DNA of 64,000 nucleotides from Chrysophaeum taylorii (Eukaryota; Sar; Pelagophyceae; Pelagomonadales; Pelagomonadaceae): the NCBI GenBank assembly GCA_029834535.1, contig JAQMWT010000127.1:1-64000 (forward strand). The letters are read 5' to 3'. Within the stretch, counting starts at the first letter, position 1. Each line of letters begins with the position of its first letter. Shown here in pieces: positions 1 through 11,891 of this stretch. The translations under genes were made by a program, and so were the position numbers. Under the pieces are notes generated by a model. The model was not told the DNA's origin. It worked only from the letters and a program-made list of their open reading frames with translations, and did not search any database.

Positions 1-295
1 GCTACTGCACCGTCGCCGGCCTCGTCTTTGGTGCCTTCGGTGAGGCCAGCGCGGCGTGCCACGCTCTCCCAAACATGCGCAGAGCGCATCGCTGCGCGAA
101 CCTGGGTGACAAGCGGCTGCGCCAACTTCACAGAGGCAAAGGCGGCCCAAACTCGCCGCATCTACCGTGAGTTTGGGATCGCCAACGCATTAGGCCGGGC
201 TCGCTGTGCCCTCACCGCCCTCACCCATGTCGCCGCCTCGGGGAACCCCGCCCAGGCCGCCCGATCCCAGCAAGACGTCACCCTTCGTCGCACAT

Positions 296-456
296 ACGTC
301 CGGCGGCAGCATGCGTACGACCTACGGGCGGGGCCCGTCCTCTCTTCGCCTGCCCCACGCCTCGGCGATGACCCCGACTAGGTCCCGCGTACTTATCTCC
401 GCCCGTCAGGCACATCCTTCATGCTCCCCACACACACCCCCCTCTTAGCAGTCGAC
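296..456 (+). repeat. R1 retroposon copy A (long copy)
   Basis: A 161-bp sequence that recurs at 39803-39999 (other strand) and about 56920-57060. In this orientation it ends with CTCTTAGCAGTCGAC, the end shared by nearly all copies in the window. The bases just left of it (cacatacgtcc context) are shared with the 56.9-kb copy, so the family may extend further left. No clear target-site duplication is visible here. Confidence 0.75.
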
Positions 457-2101
457 TTCTAAGAGGTGAAGTTCACAACGCAGAAACCAAGCGATGAGAC
501 TACGTCGTACTTAACAGCCAAGCGATCGCGCCAAAATCCAACAAGGCCAGGGGTGGATCGCCTCCGTTGGGGGTGCGCGCGAACATAAAATTGGTCTTCC
601 TGGACCGGGTGGTGCAGACGTCAGTTGCATTAAGTTGTTCCTAGGTATGGGGCTTATGAAAGCGCGCGACCCCCCCCTTTTTTGAGGCATCAAGGCCGCG
701 ACATTCTCTGACGCGCCACTTGTCAGTCAGATATCCCCGGCCGGCAGTCAGGCCCTAGCTTGAGCTTCACCTTTTATCTACGCATCCTCCGTCGCGGCCG
801 TTTTAAGGAAGGCAGCTATCTTGGAGTCGCGGTAGGGCTCTTCATGCTCACGCACGGCGCGGTGTACGGCATGAACACGATGGAGTGCGAGAGTAGATCG
901 CTCTGCCGAGGCCAGACTTGCTGGTGCTAATCATATTAATTTGTGCCATACTGAACTCGGTTACAGCCGAATTCGAGACGCTATCACTCAACAGACTTTT
1001 AGGAACCAGCGGGCCGCCAACTAAATTCTTCAAAACTACGGACTGGAGCACGTCCACTCACCGAGGGGTATCGACAGTAACCCGCCCTGTAAGAATGTTT
1101 TGGCACGATGTCGTTGTTCCTACTTGAACGGCAAAGGCGACCAGAAATCTACGAACACCGCGCACCTCAAGAAGTTCAAAGCCGTGGTTGGACAGAGCTG
1201 CGACTGCTTTAATCGCGCAAGTCGATGATGTGCATAGTTCCTTGAAAAGGCCTCAATGCCAAGTTCGACCCACGAAGAGCGGATGACAACGGCACGCCAC
1301 CTGGGATCTTTGATTTTGACGTAGGCGACAAGGACGAAGAGTTCGAAGTGCTCACGCCCAAGGATATGGCGGCAAACAGCGACGACGAGGACGAAGCCGA
1401 TGAGGACGACGCCTTGTAAACTCCATTTCCCCCCTACCGCTGGGCCGATTGCCAAGCCAACAGACCTCGCGAAACCAAATTATTTTGGATCGCTTTGAGC
1501 TTAGCCATCTACCGAGCGCGTAGCCAGACGAAGCCAGTCTATATCCTTTTTTGCCGCTGAGAGAGGGTTTTCTGAGAAGGGGGGCGTCTTTACGCCTTCT
1601 AGCGCCTGCGACGGGGGAGGGGTCGTCGTTGGACTCCCCAGCACCTTCGATGTCTTGGTGGGCGGAGGGTTCGTCAAACCCAAGGCATTATTTTTTTTTT
1701 CAGGGGGGGTGCTCTGCGTGCGTGCGTGCTCGTCCCACCCAGCTCGCCAAGCCCGGACTGAATGCACAGAATCCGTTACGCCACAAAAACGCCACAAGTT
1801 CAAAGGTACGAATCTTTTGTTAAACGGGCGGCATTGCGACAGAAGTACCGTGCGATCTGGTGGTGTTAGTGGCCAAGTTGGTGCTTTAGCACTCCGCGTA
1901 CGGATGTCGGCGCTCAAACACGACGGCTCAGCCCGATGACGGCGCCAGATTCGAGTCGTGCTGTGCACTGCCGCCGTGACGACTGTTACCACCATCGCGG
2001 CCAACGAATGCAATCATCACGTCTGCCGCCGTAAACCACATCATGGTCCGACAGCGCCGCCGCTATAAGACCCGCCGTGGCACTGCATCGAACGAACCCT
2101 T
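457..2101. other. Gene-poor stretch with a possible acidic-tail coding remnant
   Basis: No gene can be supported. On the + strand at about 1295-1420 there is a short run that reads as an acidic Asp/Glu-rich C-terminus ending in a TAA stop (DDEDEADEDDAL), but nothing upstream in frame makes a recognisable protein. The base composition is less GC-rich than in the genes to the right. Probably decayed mobile-element or gene DNA. Confidence 0.4.
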
Positions 2102-3200
2102 GTGGAAACGCGCGCCGCTTGGTCGATAGACGCGACATTCGGGCAAGCGACACCCGCCCTCAACACCATACCCGCCGACGCCGCGATCCTCCACATCTCA
2201 ACGGCGAGAGCCGCCGACGCCGCGGGGCTTGTCCTCGCGACGGCGAATGTCAACGACCAGACGCTCGCCGCCGCTTTGCTCAACGATGACGCGAAGAAGC
2301 CACAGACCGCCGAGGTTCCTGACCTCGAGAATAATGTCACGTCGCAGACCGCCGCTGCGGCCATACCATTAGAACCCACGGCCAAGGACAGCAAGACCCA
2401 TCAAAGTGAATATCTGCCCGAGACCGACTAAGCATTCCTCGACGTACTCTTGCCGCCAGACACACGACGGCTACACAGTCGCCCACCCGCATAGTGTTTG
2501 TAATCTTCTTTGTGTTCATGGAGGGGAAAGACAAGCACCCAGCGGAAAAGTACGTGCTCGATTTGAATAAGACGTGCAGTCTGGTCAACGAATTGGTGAT
2601 GTCGGCCCGCGTCTTGAACCGAAAGGTCGAAGATATGTTCGTCGGTGACAGCACGCTTGCTGCGGTACTTGCCCTGGCACGCGCCAATCTTGTACGAGAT
2701 GGACACATTTTTGGGTACAACGACCTGGGTCACTTCATGGATGCAACTTTCATTGCCATGCGCTGCGCGGACAAGTTCGGTGGGTGTCATCAGGCTGGCA
2801 ACCTGTTGCGCTTGGTGCGCATTTGGTGAAGCAAGGTCGCATGCGACGTCGCGTAGACTTTGAGGGTGACACGGTTACGATCATCCTGGACGCGAAGGCC
2901 GGCGTTTTTTCGATCAAAAACAGCTCACAGATGGCGATGCGCTTGCCTCGCAGCAAGTTCGGCATGCACCATCGCGTCGTCAGCTACAACTCAGCAAATC
3001 GCAGCCAACCTCCCGAGTTTTTCGGAAATCCTCAACGCAAACATAGACCGCGATTCAGCGCAAATTTTATCGCTATTCGTGACTGCGCCAAATTACAACG
3101 CCGCTTCAGAAAAGCAGAGAAGACATCGAATTTCACATCAACGAAGCAAAGAGCCGGAAATGCTCGTGCGTCGACGGGGAAGTTGTCCTTAGCACCATGA
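2102..3200 (+). pseudogene. Coding-like remnants, family unknown
   Basis: Three + strand open stretches follow one another in different frames: 2102-2431 (Ala/Thr-rich, 109 codons), 2494-2829 (111 codons, with an evenly mixed composition like a real globular protein) and 2784-3200, which continues the same style after a frame change. No motif is recognised. This could be one interrupted gene or a decayed transposon protein. No intron boundaries that rejoin the frames are obvious. Low confidence that any part is expressed. Confidence 0.3.
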
Positions 3201-4061
3201 TGTTGCGTCATCCCAACCTCCTTTACTCCCCGCTCCACTCCCATACTCCCGCCATCCACATTGTGTCCAGAATTCCTCTAATAAGACGCCAGGGGGGGGA
3301 TACCAGCTGGCTTGAAGCTTCAGGTTTCTGGGACGATGGTATCCAGAACACGAGTTGCTCCGACCGAGCACGGGCGTCTCTTTCGCCGCTGTGATGGGAA
3401 AGTCCTGCATTGTGACAAGGTGGTGGTGCACACACCGCCCCTACTTCGGAGCAGAAGTCTCCTGACCTCCGAAATGCCCCGTCACCGCCAAACGGAATCC
3501 CAGGGCTCCACGGTGTGGATGCTTCTGAGTAGAAAGCCACACAGGTGCTAGCACTGTACATAGCGCTTCGCAGCTCTGTAATACCCGTTTAGTATAAATA
3601 TGACGTGCTGCGCCTGAGTTCGAATGCCGCTCTATCGACAACGACTAATGAGAACGAGACAGCAGCGGCACTCGGTGCGGGACAACCCAGAGTCCACGCG
3701 CCTGGCTTGAGAAAGGAACGACAACAGGCCACCCAGCGCGCTCACGTACATCCTTGATGCATTCATTTCGCCAAAACGTCGAAAAATTCACCATTGGCCT
3801 TGATTGGCGGCCACATCGGGCGAGACATCGGGCACATCGGGTGAGATTAGACAAAATAAACTGCCCCTTAGTGCTCCTTGTCAACGTGCAGCTTGGCTCG
3901 GAGCGAGGATCGCAATAGCAACGCTTCCTGGACTCGCAGCAGTGCTCGAAGAGATGTTCTCCCTCATGAAGTGGTGGGGTCACGAAAAAACAGAAACTGC
4001 CGCAACGCGTGGAAAACCGCACATCACACATATCTTCGATTACTCGCGAGCCCTCTGCCTG
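3201..4061. other. Non-coding stretch with a possible hAT transposase tail remnant
   Basis: No intact gene. On the + strand at about 3890-4040 a short reading segment (LEEMFSLMKWW) resembles the C-terminal dimerisation region of hAT transposases, where an ER-x-FS-x-M type motif is typical. The match is short, is not supported by any neighbouring catalytic domain, and is out of frame soon after. It is given only as a possibility. Confidence 0.25.
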
Positions 4062-5891
4062 CTAGAAGCCGTAGAAGGCTTGCTGTACCACCTGCTGCTG
4101 CTGCGCTGGCGGCACCTGCTGCTGGGCCATGTAGTGCTGCAATGATAATCCGTACTCGCGGATTTGATCGTCGTCAGCCTTGTCGCCGCCGGTTCGCGCG
4201 CTTGCGGCGGCGCCGGGAAGCGCCGAGGTGGTGGGAAGTGCGGGCGGCAATTGCGGCGCCTGGCCAGGAGCGAGCGCTGCGAAGGTCGCGGGATCGCCGA
4301 ACATGGCGGGCGCTGCCACCGCCGCCACGAATTGTACCTGTTGCCCGTTGTTGGTGGGGTGGCTACTCGGCGCGGCGACGTTGGTTGTGTCGACGCCGCT
4401 GAACGGCGGCAGCGGCGCATGCATGGGTGAGAGCGCGCTGGCCATGGCAACATGATTCCTAGACGGGGCGACGCTCGCCAAGTTGGACTGCGCCAAAGCG
4501 GCGGCGTTATTGAACGAGAGGCCGGCGGCGGCGGCGACGCTTGCGGCACTCGGGGTCCCACACATCCCTAGGCTCGCCGGGTTAAAGCCGGGAAGCACGC
4601 CGTTCACGGCGATCGCCGGCTGAGGCCTCGGTGGCGCAGCAGACGTCGGCAAATGTTGGCCTTGCTGCGGGTGGATGCCGCCGTTATACTGCATGTTTGC
4701 GGCGAGCATCATGCCGGGCGAGGATGCGGCAGCGAGGGTGGAGGGCATGCCTTGGGCGGCGGCGGCGGCTGCGGCGGGAATGCCCTGAACGGCAAACGCC
4801 GCGGCGGCGAGAGACTGGTCGGGCGCGACGGCCGCAGCCTGATGGTGGTGGTGTTGAGCCGGCTGATGCTGTTGCGCGGTCGCCGCCATCGCGCGCGACA
4901 TGGCCGACTGTTGGGCGGCGGGCTGGGTCGGAATGGCGTTTTGCTGCGACGAAAACCCGACCGGTCGCAGGACGGCGCGCGTCGCGCCTGCCGTCGGGAG
5001 GCGACACGAGGGTTGGCCCATGAGGTTGAGGAGGAGGCGGCAGTGCTTGAGCTGGCGCTCGGGCTCGACTGGGATGGGGAGAATCTCGAAGCCCTTGTCG
5101 TAGGCGACGGGCGGACCGTACTCGGCGACGGCGGCGGCGACCACGGCGTCGTCGCGGCCACGGGATTTGCGCTTGGTCCCGCCGACCCTGGTGGCGTTGT
5201 CGTTGTTGTTCGCGGCGCCAACAGCCGCGGCGTCCGCACCGGCGGCCACCTTGTGCGTTTGCAGGCGCTCCATCTGCGCGCAGCAGTTCTGCATGAGCTG
5301 TGCGTCGCGCGGTCCCAAGGAGTTGATGACGCAGCTCAAATTCTTGCTCGCGTCGTTGGGCTGGCTCGCCGAGTCGTTCGGAAAGCCAGGGTCGTCAGCG
5401 ATCTCCTTGGCGAGGCGGCGCATGTTCCGTCGCATCGTCGAGTACCAGTGGTTCTTGATGGCGTTGTCGGTGCGGCCGGGAAGGAGCTTGGCGATTTCTG
5501 CCCACTTGTTCCCGAGTCGCTGCTGCGCCTCGTAAATAATATTTTCCTCGTGCTCCGACCACGGCTCGCGTTTGATGCCGGGATCGAGGTGGTTAAGCCA
5601 TCGTGTCCGGCACTGCTTCCCCGAGCGAAAGCCCGGAATCTCCTTGTTGAGCTCCTGGCTGATGACAGCCCAGCGCTTGGTGCCGTGTTTGTTCACGAGC
5701 CGCATGATTGCGTCGTCTTCCTTTCGGGACCACGCGCGTCGCTGCGAGGCTTCCTGCGACGCCAAGCTGAGGTCGATGCCCGAGGGCGGAATGCGCTCGT
5801 GCGTCACTTCGTCCATCTCTCCTCTCAGAGCCGCTCGATGATCGGCGCGACTAGTTCCAGTCGTTTCATCCTCTCTCACTCTTTTCAACAC
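4062..5891 (-). CDS. R2R3-MYB transcription factor
   Basis: A single-exon gene of 609 codons. Two MYB repeats lie near residues 50-160: the first has the Trp pattern [16 protein letters not shown]...[10 protein letters not shown]...[10 protein letters not shown], the second [15 protein letters not shown]...[10 protein letters not shown]...[10 protein letters not shown]. This is the canonical R2R3 DNA-binding unit ([11 protein letters not shown] recognition helix) of plant and algal MYB regulators, so a nuclear sequence-specific transcription factor is expected. The rest is low-complexity: Ala-, Gln-, Pro- and His-rich tracts (for example [11 protein letters not shown]), typical of activation regions. 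The start used is the first Met of the open frame. It is divergent from the saposin-like gene about 290 bp to the right. Target genes cannot be inferred. Confidence 0.93.
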   Translation of the reverse strand: MLKRVREDETTGTSRADHRAALRGEMDEVTHERIPPSGIDLSLASQEASQRRAWSRKEDDAIMRLVNKHGTKRWAVISQELNKEIPGFRSGKQCRTRWLNHLDPGIKREPWSEHEENIIYEAQQRLGNKWAEIAKLLPGRTDNAIKNHWYSTMRRNMRRLAKEIADDPGFPNDSASQPNDASKNLSCVINSLGPRDAQLMQNCCAQMERLQTHKVAAGADAAAVGAANNNDNATRVGGTKRKSRGRDDAVVAAAVAEYGPPVAYDKGFEILPIPVEPERQLKHCRLLLNLMGQPSCRLPTAGATRAVLRPVGFSSQQNAIPTQPAAQQSAMSRAMAATAQQHQPAQHHHHQAAAVAPDQSLAAAAFAVQGIPAAAAAAAQGMPSTLAAASSPGMMLAANMQYNGGIHPQQGQHLPTSAAPPRPQPAIAVNGVLPGFNPASLGMCGTPSAASVAAAAGLSFNNAAALAQSNLASVAPSRNHVAMASALSPMHAPLPPFSGVDTTNVAAPSSHPTNNGQQVQFVAAVAAPAMFGDPATFAALAPGQAPQLPPALPTTSALPGAAASARTGGDKADDDQIREYGLSLQHYMAQQQVPPAQQQQVVQQAFYGF

Positions 5892-6183
5892 AGTTGTCAG
5901 GACGCCTCGACTTGTACAGCGCGATGTACTTGGCAGTTAACAGTTTCATCAGTCGACTTTTTCAAGTACACTGTGTCGGGCAGTTCTCCGATTTGAAGGT
6001 GGTCCCAAAAACATTCCCGAAGGCCGTTTTTTTCGTGCGTGCTGCTCCCCCAACGCCCGACCCCCCTCCGATCTTTTAGCAGTCGCCCCCTCTAGTCGAA
6101 CCCCCCACCAAGAGGAAACCACCACCGATTCGCCCTCTCGTCGATCGATCGTAATCGTCTCCATTCTTCTCCAGAAGAAGAAA

Positions 6184-7098
6184 ATGTTTCGCGTCGCCGT
6201 CGTCGCGAGCGGGCTCGCCGTGGGCTCGACGCAGATGATGGAAGGGATGGGCCTCGGGTCGGGTCGGCGCATGCGCGACAAGGAGCCTCTCGCGGTGAAG
6301 TCTGATCTCGCCTCGATCAAGTGCGACATCTGCGAGATCGCCGTGACGGAAGTGTGGCGCGCGGTCGAGAAGCAGCGCGCGTCGGCTCCCGTCGAGGTGG
6401 TCGCTACGCGGCCGGGCGGGCCGAAAAAGGAGCGGTCGACATTTTCCGAGGCCGACGTGAATACAATCATCGTCGACGTCTGCAACCGGCGCAAGGAGGC
6501 GGGCGAGTGGCTGTGGTACGTGGACCTCGTCGAGAGCTCGTCGAGGCCGACGGGCGCGATCTGGCGCGACCTCACGAAGAAAGAAGCGAAATCGAAGAAA
6601 AATTACCTCCTCGTCGAACGACGACAGCGCGGCGGACCGGTACGCAAGTGGGACCGCGAGAGCGCGACCGTCAAGCGCTCGTGTTCGACGCTCTTCGACG
6701 ACGACGTCCCGGACCTCGAGGACTTGATCGTGCCGCTCTGGCGGGGGGACCTCGACGAGGCCGCGGCCAAGAAGCTCGTCTGCAAGGAGCTCACCTCGCG
6801 CTGCGGCTCGCAGCGCAAGCCGGTGGCCGAGGGCCGCGAGGACTTTGAGTTTGTCGAACAGGACAAGAACATGGTCGACACCGAGCGCATGATGGAGAAC
6901 ATGGCCGATCAAGGCATGCCCATGGTCATGCAGAGCCGCGAGGATATGATGGAGGAGCTCATGGAGTCCATGATTAACGAGGGAATGTCCGAGGAAGAAG
7001 CCAGGGACTTCATCGAGGCAACCGCCGCCCAGGCCGGACAGACGACCGATGGCGTCGACGCCCCCGACCTCGCCGATCCCTACGGGGACGAGTTTTAG
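6184..7098 (+). CDS. Secreted/ER saposin-B-like (CNPY-type) protein
   Basis: A single exon of 304 codons. The N-terminus (FRVAVVASGLAVGS) is a plausible signal peptide. Cys residues are spaced as in saposin-B/canopy folds: KCDICEIAV near residue 42, a central DVCNRR, a later CSTLF, and KLVCKELTSRC near residue 200. Families of this type are ER-lumenal or secreted helical proteins; canopy proteins assist folding of membrane receptors. The C-terminal third is acidic and Met/Glu-rich and ends GDEF, with no HDEL/KDEL retrieval signal, so ER residence is not proven. The exact family (canopy versus other saposin-like) is uncertain. Confidence 0.75.
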   Translation: MFRVAVVASGLAVGSTQMMEGMGLGSGRRMRDKEPLAVKSDLASIKCDICEIAVTEVWRAVEKQRASAPVEVVATRPGGPKKERSTFSEADVNTIIVDVCNRRKEAGEWLWYVDLVESSSRPTGAIWRDLTKKEAKSKKNYLLVERRQRGGPVRKWDRESATVKRSCSTLFDDDVPDLEDLIVPLWRGDLDEAAAKKLVCKELTSRCGSQRKPVAEGREDFEFVEQDKNMVDTERMMENMADQGMPMVMQSREDMMEELMESMINEGMSEEEARDFIEATAAQAGQTTDGVDAPDLADPYGDEF

Positions 7099-7306
7099 GA
7101 TGATTTTCGTTCCCTCTCACCACGCCACGGATTTTTGCCTTCCTCCATACGGGCTGCTGCTGCTGCTGCTGCTCCTGCTTGAGGATGGTGCGAAAGGCTC
7201 ATGAGACATCGTGTTCGACGACGGCACTCGTGCGGCAGCGGGGTAAGTATCGTCGTCCGCCCGCCCGATGTCAGATTATTATCGTGTACTAAGGCAGCAC
7301 CCACTG

Positions 7307-8503
7307 CTACGAGGGCGGGCGGTCGCTGTCGTGCGGGGGGGGGCTAGCGTACGTTCCTCCTACCGCCGCGAGATCGTCGTCGTGGTGACCATTCACGACG
7401 ACGACGAGACGGTCGTGGTGGTCTGGCTGCATTGCGGGGTGGTGGTGGTCGTCGTCGCCAGTTATAGTACGAGGTGATGGCGTTTGGCGGGCTATCTCAA
7501 ATAATTTGGGCGGCCCTGGTGCATCTGCGAGTGAGTCCCGAGACCGCAAGGCGAGATGGGCCGTCGCGGCAACGACGGCCGCGACGACGCCGAGAACCAG
7601 AGCGGAGAGGACGTGGGCGTAAGCCGCGAGGACGCGACGAGCGAGCGACGACTCGAAGGAAACGAGGTCGTTCGCAGCATACTGGAGAGCGGCGACGGCG
7701 CTCGAACACGAGGGAAATGTGAATGCGGCCCAGTCGACGGCGACACCCTTGTGGCGAATCTGGTTTCGACGTCGCCACACGGCGAATAGCGTCGTCGCCA
7801 GCACAATCGTGCTCGCGGCAAAAAGGGCGTGGGTCACCGAGCGGTCGGCGCGCGGGCCGATAATAGGCGCTCTGAATGCGCGGCGCATGACGCCCCACGT
7901 CAACGCCGTGAGGGACCAGGGCGCCTGGAGCATGGCCACAGCAGCCGAGGCTGAGACTCGGTCGTCGGCGAGGACTCGGTACGTCTCGACCGGGACCAAC
8001 ACCGCGGCGAGGAAAACGGCGAGGCAAAAACTCGCCACGGTCAAGGATACCACGTCCCGTCGGCGCGGGGCGAGCGAGGCGCCGACGATCGCGGTCACGG
8101 CACAATTGACGGTCGTGGGGTTGTAGAGCGGTTCCGGCCAACGCCGCTCGCGATAGCACGCGGCTAGAAAAGACGCCATGACCGCGAGCTGCGCGGCAGC
8201 GCCGAACCAGAGCCCGACCAAGGCCGCCACGACGCTCGCCCGCGCGACGAGGCGCAAGCACAGAAACAAAAAGGTCATCTGATACGCGCCGTACGGCGAC
8301 AGCGTTCCCGCAGATCGAAAGTCTTCGGCGAGACGGCGAGGCGCCGTAACGCGACTGGCAGTGAACGCGAGCCACACAGCGGCGCTCGATACTATGCACG
8401 TTACCGCGGCAACATCGGTTGTAGGCCACGAGAGTTCGAGCAGCACGCTCGCGGCGCCGCTCAAGCCCAACGCGATCCCGCTGACGCCGCTGCTAGGGAC
8501 CAT
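7307..8503 (-). CDS. TDT/SLAC1-TehA-type anion channel or transporter
   Basis: A single exon of 398 codons encoding about ten hydrophobic segments over the first 330 residues, followed by a His/Asp-rich cytosolic tail. The layout and motifs, such as NPTTVNCAVTAIVGA, the AMLQAPWSLTALTWG segment and AFTFPSCSSAV, fit the tellurite-resistance/dicarboxylate transporter (TDT) superfamily that includes bacterial TehA and plant SLAC1. The family moves small anions (chloride, nitrate, malate, sulfite) across the plasma membrane. Which anion is moved here cannot be told from sequence. The His/Asp tail is unusual and may bind metal or may be an unconserved extension. Confidence 0.75.
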   Translation of the reverse strand: MVPSSGVSGIALGLSGAASVLLELSWPTTDVAAVTCIVSSAAVWLAFTASRVTAPRRLAEDFRSAGTLSPYGAYQMTFLFLCLRLVARASVVAALVGLWFGAAAQLAVMASFLAACYRERRWPEPLYNPTTVNCAVTAIVGASLAPRRRDVVSLTVASFCLAVFLAAVLVPVETYRVLADDRVSASAAVAMLQAPWSLTALTWGVMRRAFRAPIIGPRADRSVTHALFAASTIVLATTLFAVWRRRNQIRHKGVAVDWAAFTFPSCSSAVAALQYAANDLVSFESSLARRVLAAYAHVLSALVLGVVAAVVAATAHLALRSRDSLADAPGPPKLFEIARQTPSPRTITGDDDHHHPAMQPDHHDRLVVVVNGHHDDDLAAVGGTYASPPPHDSDRPPS

Positions 8504-8552
8504 CCATTCTCCTCATACGAATCCTTACCCTCCTTTGACCGAAATTTCGACC

Positions 8553-8966
8553 ATGGTCGTTTTTGTTGTTTTTTTCGTCGTGATCGCCGCGGTCGGGGCC
8601 CTGCACCCTCCTAAATTGGAGGCCGACAAAGACGACGAGAAGCTACTACCGTCGCTGCAGAAGCAGTTCGACATTCATATCCAGCGCGCGCGAGAGTTGC
8701 GCGGTCTCAACGACCAAAACTCCGGCGAGGTCCTCTCGCTCACGCGTCGCCTGAAAAAGGAGCGCAAAGAGCGCCAACGTCAGAAACGCGAGGCGAGAAA
8801 GGCCCGCCTCTCAAGAGGCGAGACCGAACCGCCCACAGTCTACCCGGGCTGCGACCCCGGCGACAAGATGTGCGATCGTCGAAAACGACAGGAAGAGCGA
8901 CGCGCGCAATGGGAGAGACTCCAAGCTGAAGAGGCAGCGAGGCGTGAGAGCGCGGCCGAGCTCTGA
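8553..8966 (+). CDS. Small secreted charged protein, unknown function
   Basis: The Met at 8553 is preferred because it is followed at once by a hydrophobic signal-like stretch (VVFVVFFVVIAAVGA). The mature part is very basic and Glu/Arg/Lys-rich with coiled-coil character (ERKERQRQKREARKARLS) and a single Cys pair (GCDPGDKMC). The product is 137 residues. It is divergent from the TDT-type gene, with starts about 50 bp apart. No family recognised. Confidence 0.6.
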   Translation: MVVFVVFFVVIAAVGALHPPKLEADKDDEKLLPSLQKQFDIHIQRARELRGLNDQNSGEVLSLTRRLKKERKERQRQKREARKARLSRGETEPPTVYPGCDPGDKMCDRRKRQEERRAQWERLQAEEAARRESAAEL

Positions 8967-9419
8967 TATCAATCTCTTCATCCTACGCTGAATTCGGCTT
9001 TTGTGTCGTCGGCGCTTGAAATCATCATCATCATCATCATCATAGACACCCTCGAGGGACGGACCTCGAAGATGAGTAGTCGTAGATAAGTATCTCCTTC
9101 CAGCAAACAACCAACCACCTCCCGGGGCTTGCTTCTCACGGAACGACGTGTCTCCTACTGTCGCGATAAATAACGCGACTCTCATTTGACGACACATGTA
9201 TGTGCAGTAATACGCTCGATGCGTGAAGGAAAGCGATACGCCACCCCCACCTCGGAGAGGAGGGAGCTGTGCGCTGAGCGAGCGCGCGCGCGCGAGCTGG
9301 GCTCGAGATTGCGGACGGGAAATAAACACGTACGTACGTGCGGCTGCGGCACGGTGGTTTGGCCGTTTTGGTGTTCTCCACGTGGTCGCTGTGTCCACAT
9401 GAATGAAGCTGATATTTTA

Positions 9420-11401
9420 TTATTGGGGCTCGCGCGCGTCAGGATTTTGAGCTGTGCACACGAAAGGGTACCCGCACGATTCAAACTCGGAATGCTCCTG
9501 GCAGATCGGCTCGATCGGCTCGAACTTCGGGGCGTTTTCTTTTCTTTCCAGCATGCGAACCTTCTTCTTCTTTCCCTTGCTGCTCTTGGACTTTTTGCCG
9601 AATGAGGACGAGGAACTCGTGCTTGCAGGCGAGCTGTTGGGGGCGGTGTTTGCGTCCTCCGTCCACCTGAGCCTCGACACGTCAAGAACCCACGTCGTGA
9701 TGCGAGCGAACGACGACAACTCTGGCACTCGCTCATCGACGTCTACTTTGACGTGGTCGTCATCGCCCTTGCCGTCCACGTCCTCGTCCTTTGTGTCCTC
9801 TTCGAGGACGTCGACGTCGTCCTCTTCGGGAGGGAGCGTCAAGTTTAGCGCCGAAGGCTGGAGCTTGACGAAGGTTACCTCAACTTGGGTGCCCTTCTCA
9901 ACAACGTCGCAGTCGGCGCGGTGCACGCCGTCGTCGGATTTGTCTCGGTTCAGCGGGCGCCAATTCGCCGCCACTTTCAGCGTGATAAACAAGGCGAGGA
10001 TACAAACAACGACGCCAATCCAGAGGATCGACTTGACCGCCGTCGGCCTGTTGTAGTCGACGACCGTTTCCGTATATGCCTGCGAGGCGGTTTGGCCATG
10101 TCGAGGCGGGCCCGTCGACGTACAGCAACGATCGCCCATCCGAGCTGAGGGTCAAAACTCGCGCACGTGAGCGCGAAGAACGTGTGGACGTAACCTGCGA
10201 CGAGAAGACGAGGTAACGAGACGCAGGTGTTGCTGTTTAAGCCGCAGACCTTGGGCGTTCTCGGGCTTGGAAACCTCCCTGATCGTCTTGAAGCTGCGTC
10301 CGTGGTTGTGTGACAACGCGAGGACCATAAAAGCAGCCTCACATGCAAGCGTTGAAATAGCACGCGACGATGACGACGAGCGCCGCTGTCTTGGCGTTGA
10401 GCGTCAACGCGGGCGTCTCCGAGTAGATGGCCACCGGTACTTGCCACCAGCCCCAGGCGGTGATATACATGAGCGTCTTGTCCTCGAGGACACGCCGCTT
10501 CTCTTGCATGAGCCTCGCGCTCGTCAGGAACGTATTCTGCCTGAACAATCTTCTAGGCCTCGTGTCAGGAATGACCGGCACCGCCCTCCGGCGGCGCCGA
10601 TTGAGGATCGACTGCGCCGTCGTCGTCAGCATGAGGTGGATCGCCATGGCCCGCAGCGCCATGATCAAGTGGATCGACATGTCCTTCTGCAGGTCCTCGG
10701 GACAGTAAGCTCTGACTGTGTAGTTGATCGCAATGTCCCATATGAACGCGATGGGCAGCACAAGTGACGAGCCGACAAGTGCACCGACGTACTTGATCGT
10801 GCACCAGAAAACGTTGTCGTCCGACCTCGGCACGATCTTCGACGTGTGGACCGCCACCGTGACCGCGACTATCGACACGCCAATGGCGTACAGATAAGCG
10901 AAAATACACCGTTCCCACTTGGTATGCGGTGCGGAGAAGATCTGCGCCGTCGCGGTCAAAACATCATCAGATAAGGACATACCAAAATATTGCTCAGATC
11001 GCCGGCGACCGCCTTCCACATCCACCCGGTGAGCACGGCGAGCGGCGTTCGCAGCTTCTTACTCACGTCTTCGCTCAATCCGGGGTGCGTGTGGATGTAT
11101 GTGCATCCAACGGCGCAGAGCAAGTGGACCGCGATCGTGTGGGCAATCAAGATCATCAAGTCCTCGAATTTCTGCAAGCAGACGTCAGCACACCCCACCG
11201 CACGAGACGCACGTTGTGTTCTCTGTGCGTGTAGTCGATCGCATCCTCCAGCACGCCCGCGACGAAAAACGAGGCCGCCGCGATGTACACAGTCTGGAAT
11301 GTCGCCGTGGGTTGCTGCTTGCCGCCGACGAACGACCCGAAGAGGTCCGATCGTCGCCGTCTTTGGCTCGAAGTCTCTTTGTAACAGCTATTTTGCTCCA
11401 T
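9420..11401 (-). CDS. Polytopic membrane protein, six exons, unknown family
   Basis: I reconstruct exons at 11401-11213, 11171-10983, 10941-10343, 10293-10250, 10194-10124 and 10079-9420. Introns are 41, 41, 49, 55 and 44 nt, all GT-AG, and together they give one open frame of 583 residues. There are roughly eight to ten hydrophobic segments, for example near the start (YIAAASFFVAGVL), EDLMILIAHTIAVHLL, GVSIVAVTVAV, VGALVGSSLVLPIAFIW, LVVIVACYF and ILWIGVVVCILALFITL. The C-terminal 190 residues are hydrophilic: an Asp/Glu-rich block, then a Ser/Lys-rich block (GKKSKSSKGKKKK). No family recognised. A transporter or membrane scaffold is possible, but function is not assigned. Confidence 0.7.
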
Positions 11402-11891
11402 CGTGACCCTGCCGACCCCAGTGCGGGACAAGAAGGTACGTTGCCACAAAACGGTGACCGATGTTGGCGATTGAAAAAAAATTGCAATGTTAATTATTAC
11501 TTTATTGCCACATAATTCACGAAATGGTCTGTCAGTCTGTCTGTCTGTTGGGTTGAATGGCGCGATGAATGCGGCCATGTTGTCGTCTGTCTTGCTGCGG
11601 TTGGCCTCGGAGACTGACACTCCATCGCCAGCTATAGAGCCAAAATCGTTCGTTCGTCGCACGTGCGATTTAGGCTCCTCCATGACCTTGCGCTCGCTGT
11701 TGTTTTTTCTTCTTCTTCGGGTTAATAACACGTATGTTCCTTTGGGTGAACATGTTCCGCTTGTACAAAAAAGTCGTGCTCCAATAATCTAGATATTATC
11801 AGCAACAAGCCTTACCCTTATTTGGAGGAGAGTCTTCTTCTTCGCGCTGGCGACCAGATAGATAGATTTGTCCGAAGGTTTTCGTGGTGAA

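Noticed and set aside
3600-3640. gttcgaat box as a possible tRNA T-arm
   Set aside because: No acceptor stem or anticodon arm could be formed around it by eye; no tRNA gene is supported in the window.
9016-9045. ATC/CAT trinucleotide run and other microsatellites as CRISPR-like or regulatory arrays
   Set aside because: Pure simple repeats without spacers; ordinary microsatellites of a compact eukaryotic genome.
11172-11191. A 20-nt intron in the polytopic membrane gene
   Set aside because: It would fit the frame, but a 41-nt intron with a GTGCGT donor ending at the same acceptor also fits and matches the local splice style.
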